Part shown: in pieces, positions 33,951 to 46,128 of the stretch
Numbering within the stretch: position 1 is the first letter of the stretch
How the letters are laid out: each line of letters opens with the position of its first letter
From: Lactarius indigo
Lineage: Eukaryota > Basidiomycota > Agaricomycetes > Russulales > Russulaceae
DNA length: 64,000 nt
Reading direction: 5' to 3'
Assembly (NCBI GenBank): GCA_025766275.1
Contig: JAFKAC010000202.1
Location: 1 to 64,000 of the forward strand
Notes under the pieces: model-generated
Databases searched by the model: none
What the model was told of the DNA's origin: nothing
What the model saw: the letters and a program-made list of their open reading frames with translations, nothing else
Translations under genes and position numbers: made by a program

Positions 33951-35831
33951 TCACTGCCTCCTATAACCCGGATTTTGATCGAGCCCCCCTCTAGCGGGAT
34001 ATTCGCGAGTAGTGCTTTTAGGGGGAGCCGGAGGAGGCCCAGCATAGCCTGGAGCAGTAGGATAAGTCTCGTAGGTACCAGTGCCAGTCCTACCAGGAGG
34101 GCTTTGAGAGCGGCGTCTACATGGGCTTTAGTGTCACAATACAAGATGGTTACCATATCACCACAGACCTTGCACGCGCCTCGGTGCCAGAGCGGGGAGC
34201 GTAATCGGTGTAACGACCTGGCGGCGGAGTTACCGGGCGACGGTATTCAGTCGTAGGAGGATAATCCCTGAATACAACCGATCAGCGTTAACTACGATGA
34301 GTACAGAATTATACAGACCGGGCAGGTCTCTCAAATTCTTCTCGACGCGATGGAGGTCCACCGCCAGGAGGTGTCCTTGGCCTGACAACAGGGGGAGGAG
34401 GGTAACCTCCATATCGGTCATTAGATGGAGGGGGTCGTCGGTCGTATCGATCGTAGTCTCGAGACGCCGGAGGGGGGTAACCGCGAGAGTACGCAGCCGG
34501 GTCATCAGAGTTGTAGTAACCAGAGCGAGACTCGTAGCGCGGGGGTGGGGGGGGAGGCCCACGTATTCTGTAGTCGTCCATGTCGCCCCTGCGAACTGGG
34601 GGCGGAGGGTAATCACGATAATCTCGTGGGGGAGACGTAGGTCTTCGAGGTGGAGGATAATCATACGGATAACGTGCATCGCGGGGGGGAGGTGGGTAGC
34701 CTCGAGGGGGGTACTCTTCACGATAAGGTGGATAGTCGCGACTGTGGGGAGGGGGTGCTGCGTATTCACGGGGTGGATGAATTCTATCGATCAGAGAACC
34801 GTCACCTGGAGGGCTGTGGCGTCTGGACGAGCAAAAGAACTAAGCGTGAGAAGAACGTGGTAGAAAAGTAAGGACTGACTGCACGACATGATTCGGGCAT
34901 TCTCTGGAAGATTCTACTCAGAGGATGGATAAGAAATCAAAGCAATCGATGCCCACCTGGCCCAGTGACCCATTTGACCGCACTTGAAACAAGCACCCGG
35001 ATCTCCACTAAACTTTGCAAAACGTCCTCCACCGCGGGAAATCTCGACACGAATTTTGTTGCCCATGAAAAAGCCTTCATTATACTTAGCAACGCTCTCC
35101 TCTGCGGCCTCTCGGCTGTCAAATTCCTGGAAAAGGATGAAATTCCGTGGCTCTCTGCGGGCTTGTCAACGACACCTACCACAAAGCCATATCCCACTCT
35201 GCACGAAGTGAATTAGAAAGGGTAACTGTGCAGTTTCTCAAAGGAACGTACTTCAATTCAATGTTAACAATATCGCCAATTTTGCCGAAGCAACTTTGGA
35301 GGTCCTCTTGACGAGTATTTTCTGGCAGGCCACCGATGTAGACCTTATTTGGCTGCAGATCACAGGTGAACACCAGTCCAGAACACACGAAAGAGCAAAC
35401 ATGGAGCGAAGAAGCGGAGCGCGTGAGCCCGGAACCTGAAGACACGGGCAGCTAGTCTCCGGAAGCCAGCAATAAGTAGCATGGAATCACGACGACAAGG
35501 CTGCTCGTGCTATTGCCCATGCAGGAACGCATACGTGGCGCAAGCGAAGCGGAGAAACATGAGAGGACCTAAGCACCTTGACTTGTTTCTCCCTGTAGAT
35601 CGTCATCCCACCAGACCTGTTAACAGGGCCAGCGTCACCTCCACCAGGGCTGCGAGCATGATACTCTGCGTTGGCTGCTTCCGGTGCTCCACGTTCGTCT
35701 GGAGGACCACCGTTTGACGGAGGGAGTTCTGCGCCGTGTGCCAGAGAGTCCCCAGCTCTGTCTTCTTTTCCTGGCCACTTTTCACGTACTTGTGTATCAC
35801 TGCGGTCGACTGGGACGGGAGAGGCAGCCAT
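33951..35831 (-). CDS. RRM plus CCHC zinc-knuckle RNA-binding protein with Pro/Arg/Tyr tail
   Basis: This is a predicted splicing or mRNP factor. The N-terminus (from MAASPVPVDRSDTQ) is low complexity. One RRM follows: the RNP2-like KVYIGGLPENTRQEDLQSCF, then GKIGDIVNIELKVGYGFV/EFDSREAAEESVAKYN and MGNKIRVEISRG. Next is a CCHC knuckle CFKCGQMGHWARECPNH joined across an intron. This RRM-knuckle order is that of SRSF7/RSZ proteins. Instead of a plain RS domain the tail has repeated RDYPPP, PPPPRDARYPYD, YDRYDRRPPP and a late RRRSQSPPGR. The last two exons, joined through GTCTGT..AACAG-type introns, end GLDQNPGYRRQ with a stop at 33951-33953. All exons are in frame after splicing. It could be a non-SR hnRNP-like protein; the repeats suggest phase-separating behaviour, which is inference. 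Confidence 0.85.
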
Positions 35832-36090
35832 AGCAAATGACGGGAAAAAGAAAGATACTTTCGACGTGTTCGACTGTTGTTACTCAGCTCAATTCAAACT
35901 CAATTTCGAGTTCCGACAATGTCCACGCCACATCCAATATCAACAAAAAAAAAAAAACTACCGTACTTTGGCAAGGGGTAAATGGGTAAATGTAAAATGA
36001 ATGTCCCACCTCGAATAAGAGGCGTAGATGTAGTCCTAGTCCTAGCAAATTGTCAATGATCCAGAAAAAGTCCGCTGACACATTGTACTT

Positions 36091-38061
36091 CTAAGCTAGG
36101 GACAACAAACCACCGGCAACGCTGACCGCGAGCACCAAGAAAACCCCCAATAGGGCGCGTACATCGCTGACAAGTACGGTTGTCGCTGCTCCGGGGGTGC
36201 TGCTACTGCTGCTTCCGCTCCCTTTGGAAGAGGTCGATCCAGGATTGCTGGCTGAGGATGGCGCAGTCGGGACGTGTGTACCCGTAGCAGTTGCGAGACA
36301 AGAGCTTGCAACTACGGTCGCAGTCGAGGAAGATGAAGCTTTAGCGTTTACTGTACCATTACCACTGAAGCTGCATGCCTGAGGATCGCGTTTGTTCGCT
36401 TCAAAGTATTCGCTCATTGCAAAAGAAAGTTTGGTAGCTGTCCTCGTTGTATCAATGAGGGAAAGAGAGACGCAGAGAAACAGACTCACAGGGATCGCAA
36501 GAGGATACCGTACCGTACTGCCCCGTCTGACCATTGCCGGCAATTGGATCACAGCTTCCTCCAACTGTACCGAGAAGAGAACAAGCCGTGTCGAGAAGCG
36601 ACCCAATGATGGCAGATGTATTGGAGGTCTGCGGATTAAATTGACAGCTAAGGTTAGATTCCAAGCACTGGCAAGCAGAGTCGCTGGGAGTGGGCGGCAG
36701 TGTAGTTGAAGCGAGGAAAGAGGAGTTTTGCTGGGGGCATGCGGGATAAGCAGAGGCTGCGCTGCTCTGGCCAGGGTCATTGATGAACGATACTTGATTG
36801 TACATTGTCTTCAAGTTGTCGAAGTCGGTGTTTGGAGTGACAGTAGATCCATCGGAGGAAAGCGTGACCATGCCGAATTCGCCTTGTCCACTCTCAGCAG
36901 GGAAATACGAGAAAGCAACGCCGCCAGACCAGACGGGAACAGCATCGCTACCAAACAACACAGGGACTTCTGCCCATACACGTGGACTTGGCTGATTACA
37001 ACCATATTCGCTGAAATACGCGACGACGTTGTAACCTGCGAAATCGCCAGTCTTGCCAGCATAGGAGGCCTGGAAGGTCGAATTTCCACAAAACTCGCTA
37101 GGGTAACGTTAGAGACGGTTCATGCTAATTGAGTTCTGGGTGCTCACTAGTTGTTCAGCCCGAAGATGTCGATGGCGGTGTCGCCAGAGTTGCTACTGGA
37201 GGGATCACAAGAGAGATAGTTCGCAAGAGGAACAATCCATGTATCATCGCCATCGATAGCAGCATATCCAACGAGAGCAGACGATGACTTTGAAGTTCTG
37301 AAAAAAAAAGACAAAAGAGGAATGGGCATCAGCACACACCATTGAATGAAGAAAAGGTGATGCACAGGTAGGCCTTAGTATCACGAGCGGCAGCCTTTAC
37401 GAATGTCGCCGCAGTAGTCCCGTTGGGGCTCACAACAACCTCATTTCCGACATTGTAAGCCAAAACGTTATCGTACTTGGAGAAGGCATCGATAGTATTG
37501 ATGTACGAGTCAAGAAGGTTTGTCGTCCACGCGGGAGAGTTACGATCGATGGAGCCATTGACCGGAAGAGTCAAGTCTAGGCTGTAAATTGTGTAAGCGC
37601 CGAAGAGTCCATATGAACACGTTAACTCCAGTATGACAACATACATGGTATAGATGCCTGCACTACTCAATCCTTGCATACAAGAGTCGTGATTCAGTGA
37701 GGCATTGACGCTATAAACACGAATGGCGTTGACTCCGAGTTGCTGTAGGAAGGGTATGTCACGAGCACAGGCGGTTGCATTTGCGAGGGGATCGATGAAT
37801 GTACTTGGCTCCGAGAAGGGGGCATTGGGGTCCACAGTAGCAGCACCTAGTTGTATATGTTGCTCTACAAGGTTCCTTTCCCACGTTCGCAGAACTTGAC
37901 TTACCTTGCTCTTGATATGCAATGCCCTTGATGTAAAAGCGACTACCATCTGCGTTGTAGAGATAGCGGCCGGACCTCGTGACCTTGCCGATGGCATGCC
38001 CCCCGGAGGATAGACTGAGGACGACAGCAATAGTTGCTGCCGCACGGAAAAAAGACAACAT
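36091..38061 (-). CDS. GH72 1,3-beta-glucanosyltransferase with X8 domain, GPI-anchored
   Basis: Gas/Gel enzymes cut and re-join beta-1,3-glucan chains in the cell wall. The product starts with a signal peptide (MLSFFRAAATIAVVLSLSSG). The catalytic domain runs through RFYIKGIAYQEQ, QQLGVNAIRVYSVNASLNHD and DNVLAYNVGNEVVVSPNG, where the Glu after GN is the acid/base, and VVAYFSEYGCNQPSPRVW, where the Glu of SEYGC is the nucleophile. The cysteine-rich X8/CBM43 module follows (CQCLESNLSCQFNP, DTACSLLGTVGGSCDPIAG). The C-terminus is a Ser-rich stretch and a hydrophobic end (LGVFLVLAVSVAGGLLSLA), as for a GPI signal. Several introns are placed and all fit. The gene is intact. Confidence 0.94.
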
Positions 38062-38292
38062 CGAGTCGTCGGTTTGACAGGGTATGAAAGGAAGGGACTG
38101 AACGAGGAATGAGGATGAGGGGAAAAATATAAGAGAACAGCGCCCGTGAAAGTGCGAGGCGGCCCCACCACCTCGTGGTTGTTTGGCTCTTCATTTGGCC
38201 CTTCGGCACTTGCCCACTAGGCTATTTTAAAACCGCTACTCCCACGAGGCATATTTTGCCTTTATTTGTGCCTTATCCGGTTCCATCTTAAC

Positions 38293-38394
38293 GCCCGCCT
38301 AGCTCAATCGGATAGAGCGTCAGACTCTTACGGCGGGTGGAGTACACACCATTGTGTGATCTGAAGGCTGCGAGTTCGACCCTCGCGGTGGGCT
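38293..38394 (+). tRNA. tRNA-Lys(CUU) with intron
   Basis: The acceptor arms GCCCGCC (38293) and GGTGGGC (to 38393) pair with one G-U. The D arm is GCTC..GAGC and the T arm is GCGAG-TTCGACC-CTCGC. The anticodon stem TCAGA/TCTGA closes the loop CTCTTAA, giving anticodon CTT. An intron of about 28 nt lies one base 3' of the anticodon, the canonical place for nuclear tRNA introns. Confidence 0.93.
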
Positions 38395-38398
38395 AATA

Positions 38399-38404
38399 TT
38401 TTTT
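38399..38404 (+). terminator. RNA polymerase III T-run terminator
   Basis: Six T residues lie five bases after the tRNA-Lys gene, as expected for Pol III termination; a second T-run follows. Confidence 0.8.
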
Positions 38405-39312
38405 GTTTTTTATTTGCTTAGACCTTCGCGTGTGCAGCGTCAGGAGTTTCCCATTTTGCACCAGCGTGGTGCATAGTTTGATGCCGATTATCCGAGATGC
38501 CGCTGATGCAGCTTTCAAGCTACTGAGAAATATTCGACACCGCAAAACATCCGAACCCCTTTCGCTCGCTCTTCCGAGTCAAAGGCAGTTACTACCGAAG
38601 TTACTTCTGGTTCTCACCAGCACCCGACAGACACCGTAATGGCTTCGCCCCCATCCCTGTCAACATTCTTTTCTCGCAAGGCGTTGGATTTCATACATAG
38701 TCAAGCTCTAAAGAGGGGACTTGGTCTGTCTGTGCAGTTGACCTATCAATGCCCCTGCTTTCTTTAACGTCAACGTTTCTGTCTTCGGCACTATGCAAAC
38801 TCGTGCACGCGATCGATCCAGGGGGCGCACAACCCTCAGGTTGCTTCTACAAACGCTTTGAACTGGATATAGCATTCGGTGCCTGGTGCAGATCTCCGGG
38901 CTGTTGGCTCTGGTGCCCGACTCTCAATGGGCTTTCTTGAAGGACTCATTCAAGTTCAAGTTGGGCATAACCGTGATAAGAGCGGATGGGACCGATGTAA
39001 ATTTCCCTACCAATACCCCAACACCAGCACAAGCCCAAGGTAGTCGTTATCCCACCTTTTCCGGCAATGTTATTCTTTCACACTGGTCCTGGCGGCCCAT
39101 AAGGTACGGCCACCTGCTCCATGACACATGTCAGTTGACACGTTGACCCTCCAACGGTGTTTCATTCCCAGTGTTGATGGGATCTTGCTTCCCGCTCATT
39201 TTCTTCGCGAGCAAGTCAACTCTGATATATGGTGCCCATTTCTCGCAGACGCCCTCAACCCTGCTTAGATTCGGGATGTTACAGTATAATCGGGCTGAAG
39301 CATATCATATTT
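38405..39312. other. Gap with unassigned open frames
   Basis: Two plus-strand stretches look weakly protein-like: MASPPSLSTFFSRKALDFIH at 38640, and QISGLLALVPDSQWAFLKDS from about 38889. They are in different frames and have no recognised family. This could be a small multi-exon gene or a decayed one. Confidence 0.3.
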
Positions 39313-39426
39313 CACTGTGGGCATTTTACGATGTAATCTAATTCAGTTGCAAAAATCTGACCAATCAGATTTCGTGAAATAGCCGACTGAATTGGATTTG
39401 GACTACATTGTGAAATGCCCGCAGTG
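39313..39426. mobile_element. MITE-like inverted repeat, CACTA type
   Basis: A 114 bp element begins CACTGTGGGCATTTTAC and ends with the near-complement GTGAAATGCCCGCAGTG. The arms continue inward (GATGTAATCTAATTCAG against CTGAATTGGATT) and a small hairpin, AATCTGACCAATCAGATT, sits at the centre. The ends CACTG..CAGTG and the flanking 'ttt' on both sides fit the short terminal motif and 3 bp target duplication of CACTA-type transposons. There is no coding capacity. Confidence 0.7.
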
Positions 39427-39672
39427 TTTATAGATCACGGCGGCTTGTGTCACCCCGCGAATCCGCCACCCATATACAGTACACTATTGTACCCATGTCA
39501 CCAAAGTTAATCATCGTGCAGGACAGCCTTCGATCGAGAGAAAAAAGTTGGGATTTCATGACATAAGAGACACTTCATGGACATACGCTGTCAAATGACA
39601 GACTACTATATTTATAACAAAATGATACTTCTGTACGCCCTGACGCCTCTTGCGCGACCCAAGTTCGTTCTC
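39427..39672. other. Gap between MITE and glutamine-synthetase-like gene
   Basis: Probably the 3' UTR of the minus-strand gene. Nothing else was recognised. Confidence 0.4.
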
Positions 39673-41378
39673 TCAATATGTCTGTACGTTCTTAATTAGG
39701 TTTTGCTCAGCATTGCCGGTTTCCATATATTTTTCCATGGTCTGTAAAAAGTTAGTTTAGTGAATGTTAGCACCGCGATAAGATCACGCACCTCATTGAC
39801 ACCTAGATACTTCTGTACGAATTCTTGACCGAGAACATCATTAATGGTTGCGTCCTTCCGCGCGACGTCTCTTGCTGCACTAAGAGTACGCTGAAGGCGT
39901 CCGACAATTCCCCTCTCCGTAAGTTCTTCAGCGCTCAAAACCGTTGGGGCTCCGTCTACTGCCTCTATCTTTAGCTCCAGGCCATTCTGCACCCCGACGA
40001 GACCCAATCCAAGAATAGTTGCAAGAGCTATATGTGGGTTTGCAGTCCCATCGATGGAGCGCACTTCGAAGTGATGGGAGCCGGGCGGACCGGTAAGACG
40101 TACAGCGACTTCCCTGTTGTCTACTCCCCAGCAAGCGTACGTTCCACATGACCAGATCCCATCCTGGACGCGATCATATGATGCCGCCGTAGGCAATGTA
40201 AATGCGATGCTAGAAGGAAGGTTATCAAGAAGAGACTGCAGGAATGATCGTTCCAGAGGCGTCATCGTTGTGTCTTTATTGGTATTTGGATTTGCCGGAG
40301 GTGGGTTCGCAGGGGGTTGGGCCGTGGAATGAATAGATATATGGGCATGCGCCGCAGTTCCACCTGTAATCGAAGGACTCAAGGACACGAACTAGGGGAC
40401 GGGAGACACCATACTTACATGTGTATGTATAAACTCGGGGAGCGAACGTGGCACGTAAGCCGTGTTTCGCAGCGATGTTGACGACTGTCTCGCGAGTGAA
40501 CACGACGGCATCGGCTGCTTCCAAGGGTGGCAGAGGGCCTGTTACCACTTCGTACTGCCCAGCCGCGATCCATATCAGCCATACTCCAGTCATGGCGGGG
40601 GAGTCTCTCACCTGCCCAGGAGCGGCCTCGGAGTGGTACATCAAGAGTTCGATTTCGCCAGTCCGGAGGGCATCAGCGATCTCTTCCAGACACTTTGCCG
40701 CATCAGAACCCGATGGGACTGCACTAGATGCTGACCAAGGAGCGTCGTTTACGGCCTCGATAGGATCGGTAGTTTTAAGTAGAATGAATTCCGTCTCGAA
40801 TCCTACGAGAAACTCTGCACCCAGAGCGTAGCCCTTACTAAAAAAAACAAATCGTTCGGTTAATTTGTTAACGGTGTTGACGCATGAGCAACGCACTTTA
40901 CGATTCCTCTGAGAAGCCCCCGAGGGCAGAGGGGCACTTCCAAGGAGTCGTTCCCTTGTTTCTGGATGGGCAACTTCTCCTCGAACCAGCCCATCAGACT
41001 TGCATGCCCGGGGGAATAGCCGCACATGCGGATAGAGCTCAAATCAGGAACATACAGATATTCGCCAGTGCCCGAGAAACCAGGCGCCATAGAAACTCCA
41101 ACTAGTCCAAGACAGACCTTCGCGATCGATACTCCTGGGCGTGAAGCTCCCAAAATTTCAGAAAAAGCTGGAAGGGGTATGATACGGTGGCGTGTGATGT
41201 TCGTGTAGTCGACCCATTGGAGACGGATATAACGAATGCCGAGCTCGCCTAACCTGCGAAGGACACGAAGAACATCGCCTCTTCCAAGAGTCGGAAGTTT
41301 GGCTGACGCTGGGTGATATTTTAGGCCAAATGCGACAACTGGTGTTGACGTGGGGGCCATGAAACCTCTTGCACCCAT
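39673..41378 (-). CDS. Glutamine-synthetase-like enzyme (GS-I/FluG C-terminal type)
   Basis: The fold is that of type I glutamine synthetase, related to the C-terminal half of FluG; the true substrate may not be glutamate. N-terminal beta-grasp: YIRLQWVDYTNITRHRIIPL, LSSIRMCGYSPGHASLMGW. The catalytic domain has AEFLVGFETEFILLK with the metal-binding E.E, then IELLMYHSEAAPGQ, HGLRATFAPR, AHAHISIHS and GSHHFEVRSIDGTANPHIAL, which carries the conserved R-x-D/N region. The last exon (TMEKYMETGNAEQNLIKNVQ) follows an intron of about 50 bp and stops at 39673-39675. An intron near 40850 joins PRGLLRGIVK to KGYALGAEF. The start may be 41378 or the in-frame ATG at 41360. No N-terminal amidohydrolase domain, as in full-length FluG, is seen upstream. 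Confidence 0.87.
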
Positions 41379-42093
41379 GAGATGACTTCGGAAGGTCCCT
41401 ACTGTGAAAGCAACAACGCACAACAACCCTAGACCACGGATCAAAGGAGGTAACTTCTGTCTTGGTCATACCTGATGTGCTCAGCGCTCGGCATGCGGCG
41501 CACCAGGTAGATAAGAGGTTATGACGCGTGATGCTCGTCGCGCGTATCATGTCACACCCAAGCGGCCTTCATCGTGCAATATGATCCGTATGAATTACGA
41601 CACGAAAATTTGACACGGCGTTGAGCAGCACCTCCGTCACGATGCGGCCTTGAAATGAATAACACAGGACCAGATCTCACAGTTGGCTCTCCAGCTTCAA
41701 GTTCTGTCCACATCTCAGTTCCCCGGTCTCAGTTCTCGCCGTCGAGGCCTTTCCAAAGTAGGTATCCGATCCTTTTTTTTTGGGTGAGGATTATGTTGTG
41801 TGTGTTCAGGCCTTTTGACTCTCCAGGGGAGTTTTAAATTATATTACGTATCGTTTACTGCCATTTACGAAACGACCCTCAATCTAATTTTTCAGATATT
41901 TTGCTGGCCCTTCCTAGTCTTCAGCCTCAGTCGAAGGCGACTTGGATCCTACCGTTAACTCGGACATACACTCATCATTCGCACTAAATTTACCCGTCAC
42001 ATTTGTGAGCGAATACAGGGAGTAATAAGTCCATTACGGAGGTTATGCTAGGTTACATTACATTAACGCCCAGTTGACTGGACCTGGTGAATT
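41379..42093. other. Intergenic region
   Basis: A plus-strand frame from 41655 (MNNTGPDLTVGSPASSS) could be a short first exon, but no following exon is convincing. Nothing else was recognised. Confidence 0.35.
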
Positions 42094-45000
42094 CTATGAA
42101 CGGCCGCCCTTCTTCTTCTGCTTCACCACCTTGAATCCGCCCCACTCTGCTTGTTGAGAGGGCTTGGGCTGTGCCTTGACGACGTCGGCAATCGACGGCG
42201 CGCGGCCTGATGGTTTCCTAGAAGCCGCATCTGCCTTGCGCTTCGCAATAAACTCCTGGGCGAAGCGCCTCCCATCGAGCGTTGTGCTGTTGTCGTAAAT
42301 CAACTCAGAGATAATTTCCACGGTCGTCGCATCGCCGTCAAGAGGGAATGATAGTAGCATGGATGCAATCTCCTCATCTGAATACCGAGGTAGTAATCAG
42401 CGATCTTTGGTCGTTGTAGTCCAAAAAAGAAAAGAAAAAACACACAATTAACGCTGCTGTTGAGCTGCTTCAATGAATCATTCAACCACTTCATAAAGTC
42501 CGGCGATGGCGCGACGGGTGTGTCGTCGGCCTTGGGTGGAGGGGTCACTTTCGCTAGTGGTGCGGGCGAGCGTGGGGTTGAAGCGGTGGCTGTTCCTCTG
42601 GATGGGACCGCTACCGGCCCGGTGGAAGACGAAGGTGCTATCGGCAGACGTCCAACAGAAGGCGTGGCAATAGCAGCCGCGGTCGTCTTTCCATTAGCAC
42701 CAACAGTGGTCCACGCCCCACCAGTTGATAGAATAGCGGGAGTTGCCTACACACAGGACGTCCAATCAGAGTGGCTTACTGAGCGAATCGGGATCCCACA
42801 AACCTTGTTCGTGGTTTCGGCGTATGCACGACGCGCTGCTGCTGATGCAACGGACTCCTTAGCAGCTGCTTTCTTCCTTCTCTCTTCTTCTTCAAGGATG
42901 TCTCTCATCGACTTCTTGGCGGCAGGCTTTTGCGCGTTGGTCCAGACAGCAACGGGTGGCGTGGATTGGGCGGGCACCGCGGATGAGACTGTGGCGGATA
43001 TGGAGGATGGAGAAGGTACGATGGCCACAACCGCCTCCTTGGATGGCGCCTTCGCACCAACTTGAGACGTTGGCAAACCCCAAGAGGCAGTAAAAGTCTG
43101 GGAATCTTCGGAAGGAGATGCAGTCGCAGCGGCAGTCGCACGTGCACGCTCACGCTCGGCAGTCTTCCGTGCCTCCTGCTTCTTAGCCTCCATTTCTTGA
43201 ATTTCTCGCAAGCTAGTTGGCCCTCCAATACTTTTGTTTTTATCATCTTCTGTTGACCAAACAGGCTTAGTCGGCACGGAAACAGTAGACGAAGGTGTGG
43301 GTTCCTTTGTGGGTTGAGTAATAGCGGGAGTTGGTGTTGTCGGTGTCGTTGGTTGAGCCGGGTTTGTCTGTATGGAGAACTTGCGGCTAGGCCTTTGGGG
43401 TTGTTGTGGAGGCTCTGCGGAACCGGGAATCGAGGAATTCGGTATAGGAGGCTGCACGTGTTCCGGTAGTGCGACAGGCTCGACAGGACTATCCATGGTA
43501 ACGGCGTCATCGTGGGAAAAGTCCTCTCCAGATTCTTGCTGTTGGGTGTGCTGAGTGAGGTTACTGACAGTCAAGCTATGTGGGCCGGGAATATGGCCCC
43601 AGCCTTCATCGACAACCCCCTGAGCAGCGCTGGACCATGGGGAGTGGGGTGATTCACCTGAATTCGACTGCTGTACGGCAACCCATGATTGTGCGGGTGG
43701 TGGAGGTGCAGTGCGCGTCGCAGTAGTATTACGGGATGTGGGAAAGGCAGTGTTATCAAAGGGTGTCAGGCCAGAACGTTTAGGCGCAGACTCGGTAGCC
43801 TCGGGCCATGCAGATTGGGACAGTGCCATTGTCGAAGGAATTGACGCTAGGATGGCGGAGGTTGGGGTGATCACGGAGGGAGTATTCGCTTGTTGTGGTG
43901 CAGGTGGCGGGAAGTTCGTGGAAGGCGACTGGTTAAACGGTTGGTGCTGGACAGGAGATTCAAACGGCGATCCACCAGGCCCATCGAACCCTCCCAGGCC
44001 TAAACCTGTGTGATGCTCTATCTGATACAAGTCCCTGGTCCCTAAGCGAGAAAGGTCACGCTGGTTGACATTACCAAAGTTCTGTCCGAGAGCATCTTGC
44101 TGCACCGTAAGGCCTCTGGTGAGAGAGGACTCCCCTGGGTACGCTGGGTCCAAACCAGATCCAAGATGAGGTGCGAATGGACCTGGGCCCATGTGGTCGT
44201 AAGAACCGGTGCGAGGGCCTAACGAAGTAGAGTGAACAGAAGTTGACGAACCCCACGGCGGTTGGGAAGGGATGGTCGGGTTCAACCCGTAGCTATCCAC
44301 GGATGATGTTCTAGTGGGGCCAGCATTGCCGATACCAGCACGCAATGTGAAACCTTGTTCGAACGGAGCTTCTGCGTAGCCTATTCGCCGAGTGCCAATG
44401 AACGTTGAGTCCGTAAACGTTCCCGGACGCGGATTTATGGGTGAATCGTTGGAAGATATAGGAGCTCCAATGAGGCCACCGAAGGTAGCAGGATCGGGTG
44501 AATTGTTCCCGAATCGACCAGCGCCAAATGACGAAGACGGGGAATTGGAAGCGGGGGACGAGGAAGCGAAATACGAATCCAGATTCGGGTGGACTGTCCG
44601 AGTGGGCACTGGTTGATAGGGTGCGTTGTAACCGTTTGATTCTCGCTGTTGTGGGAAATGATCCCGAGAAGGCTCACGGCGACGTGAAAGCCCTGGAGGG
44701 GCAGCGGGTGCATCAAAGTTGAAGAAAAAAATTCTTTCGCCACCAGCACGCTGAGCCAACTCCCCGACGGGAGTCCAGTCTTCGTCAAGGTTCGCGCGTC
44801 GCATCAGAAGATCTAGGGCGAAATAGCCCTCCTCATACCACTTCTGCATAAGCTCCGCTTGGAAAGGGCCTGGAACATTGACATTGGTCAGAAGTAATGT
44901 GACTGCAATGAATGTGTTGTACCTTGCACCTGGCCCTGAGGATCAAGATATGACCACTCAACACTAGCCGGATTGGCGACATGTTGCGACGCTGTAGTCA

Positions 45001-46128
45001 CGGGAGCAGGGTTTGTCAATGATTGAGCGGGAAGGCCATCCACTAGGACTTGTGCTGGGGGTTGCGTGACGCCGTGAAACGTAGTCGAACCTTCGGGACC
45101 GTTCATAGGAGACGAGGTAGCGCTATCGTTGGCGGGTATCATAGCTCCTTGGGGAGAATCCCCCAGCGAAGGGTCCGAATTCTGGGAGGCATTTTTGCCT
45201 GTAGAATCAGGTCTTGGTCCGGGGTGGCGCTGCTGCTCTTCCTCCACTTCGTCGATCTTGAGCCTATTCCCCGATTGTGGTTCGGTATCACCATCACCAC
45301 GGGTAGCGCCGGAATTCAACCTCGTGCCACTCTCGGATGCTCGTCTCCTAGATACCCAAGTCTCCCCAGAGTTCAAGATACCATCGAAACTCGGTGTAAC
45401 AGGGCCTCTTGTACGTGGAGATGGCAAACTGCCGTCACGCGGAGAGCCAAGAGGACCTTGCGTGGAGGACAAGGAGAGCTTTCGGGGTATAGTCAAAGCC
45501 GGTTGGTCTACGACGGTTGTGTTAGGTCCCGTTCATCTAGTTGGGGAAAGAGAACGAATGCCGCACCATTGCCATCTCGCTTTCTCATTAGGCCACCAAA
45601 TCTCTCTCTCAGAGGACTTGCCATCCCAGGGCCCGTGTGGGATAGTTTCTGCCTCTCTCCAGGCTGGGTAGCAAGCGGTGACAGGTAGTCGCTTGACTGA
45701 CGCCGACGCACCTCGGAATTGATTGAACCTGCGAAAAGCTGGGTAGGGGCGAACTAAGCATTACTTGGGACACGTGTGTAAAGGCCGGGTTGCACCTTTC
45801 TCTCCCCTTCGGTCCATTCTTTCAATGCCACGGGTTCGGAGCCAACCTCGCGAACTACACCTTCCCATCTCTCAACATCGAGCCCGAGTCCTCTCCTACC
45901 CCCGCCGTCTTTGTAAAATTTCAAAAGGTCCTCCTTCGAATAGAGGAATGGATTCGCAGAGTCTGAAGACTCTTGCGTGTTATTAAGCGAAGGGGTCAAA
46001 AGTGCTGAGTAAGAGGACACGCCAGATGGCACATTGGGATTAGGAGGAGGCGAAGGAGGATTTTGGGGACGCAACGCGTGCTTGGGGCGCATCCACTCGG
46101 GACCAAAGTGCATCGTGGTGGTGGTCAT
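42094..46128 (-). CDS. GYF-domain protein (Smy2/GIGYF-like)
   Basis: GYF domains bind proline-rich partners; the Smy2/GIGYF group acts in translational repression and mRNA decay or COPII traffic. The N-terminal exon starts MTTTTMHFGPEWMRPKHALR and has LYSKEDLLKFYKDGGGRRGL. The GYF domain is split by an intron: VEWSYLDPQGQVQG then PFQAELMQKWYEEGYFALDL, LMRRANLDEDWTPVGEL. It carries the defining W-Y, GPF and GYF residues. A long, Pro/Ser/Gln-rich middle follows, then a basic helical stretch (LREIQEMEAKKQEARKTAER, MRDILEEEERRKKAAAKESV). The C-terminus has PSPDFMKWLNDSLKQLNSSV and IIYDNSTTLDGRRFAQEFI-like sequence, ending KKKGGRS. One frame change is needed near 45530 to join the two N-terminal parts; the rest is clean. 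Confidence 0.88.

Noticed and set aside
34230..34863. Long open frames on both strands
   Set aside because: They are other-frame readings of the Pro/Arg/Tyr repeat tail of the RRM gene; the repeats keep several frames open.
42460..43065. 201-codon open frame on the plus strand
   Set aside because: It is antisense to the GYF-domain gene, Ala/Val-rich as expected of a shadow frame, and has no motif.
45050..45688. 212-codon open frame on the plus strand
   Set aside because: It is antisense to the N-terminal half of the GYF gene, and the minus-strand frame carries the real domain.
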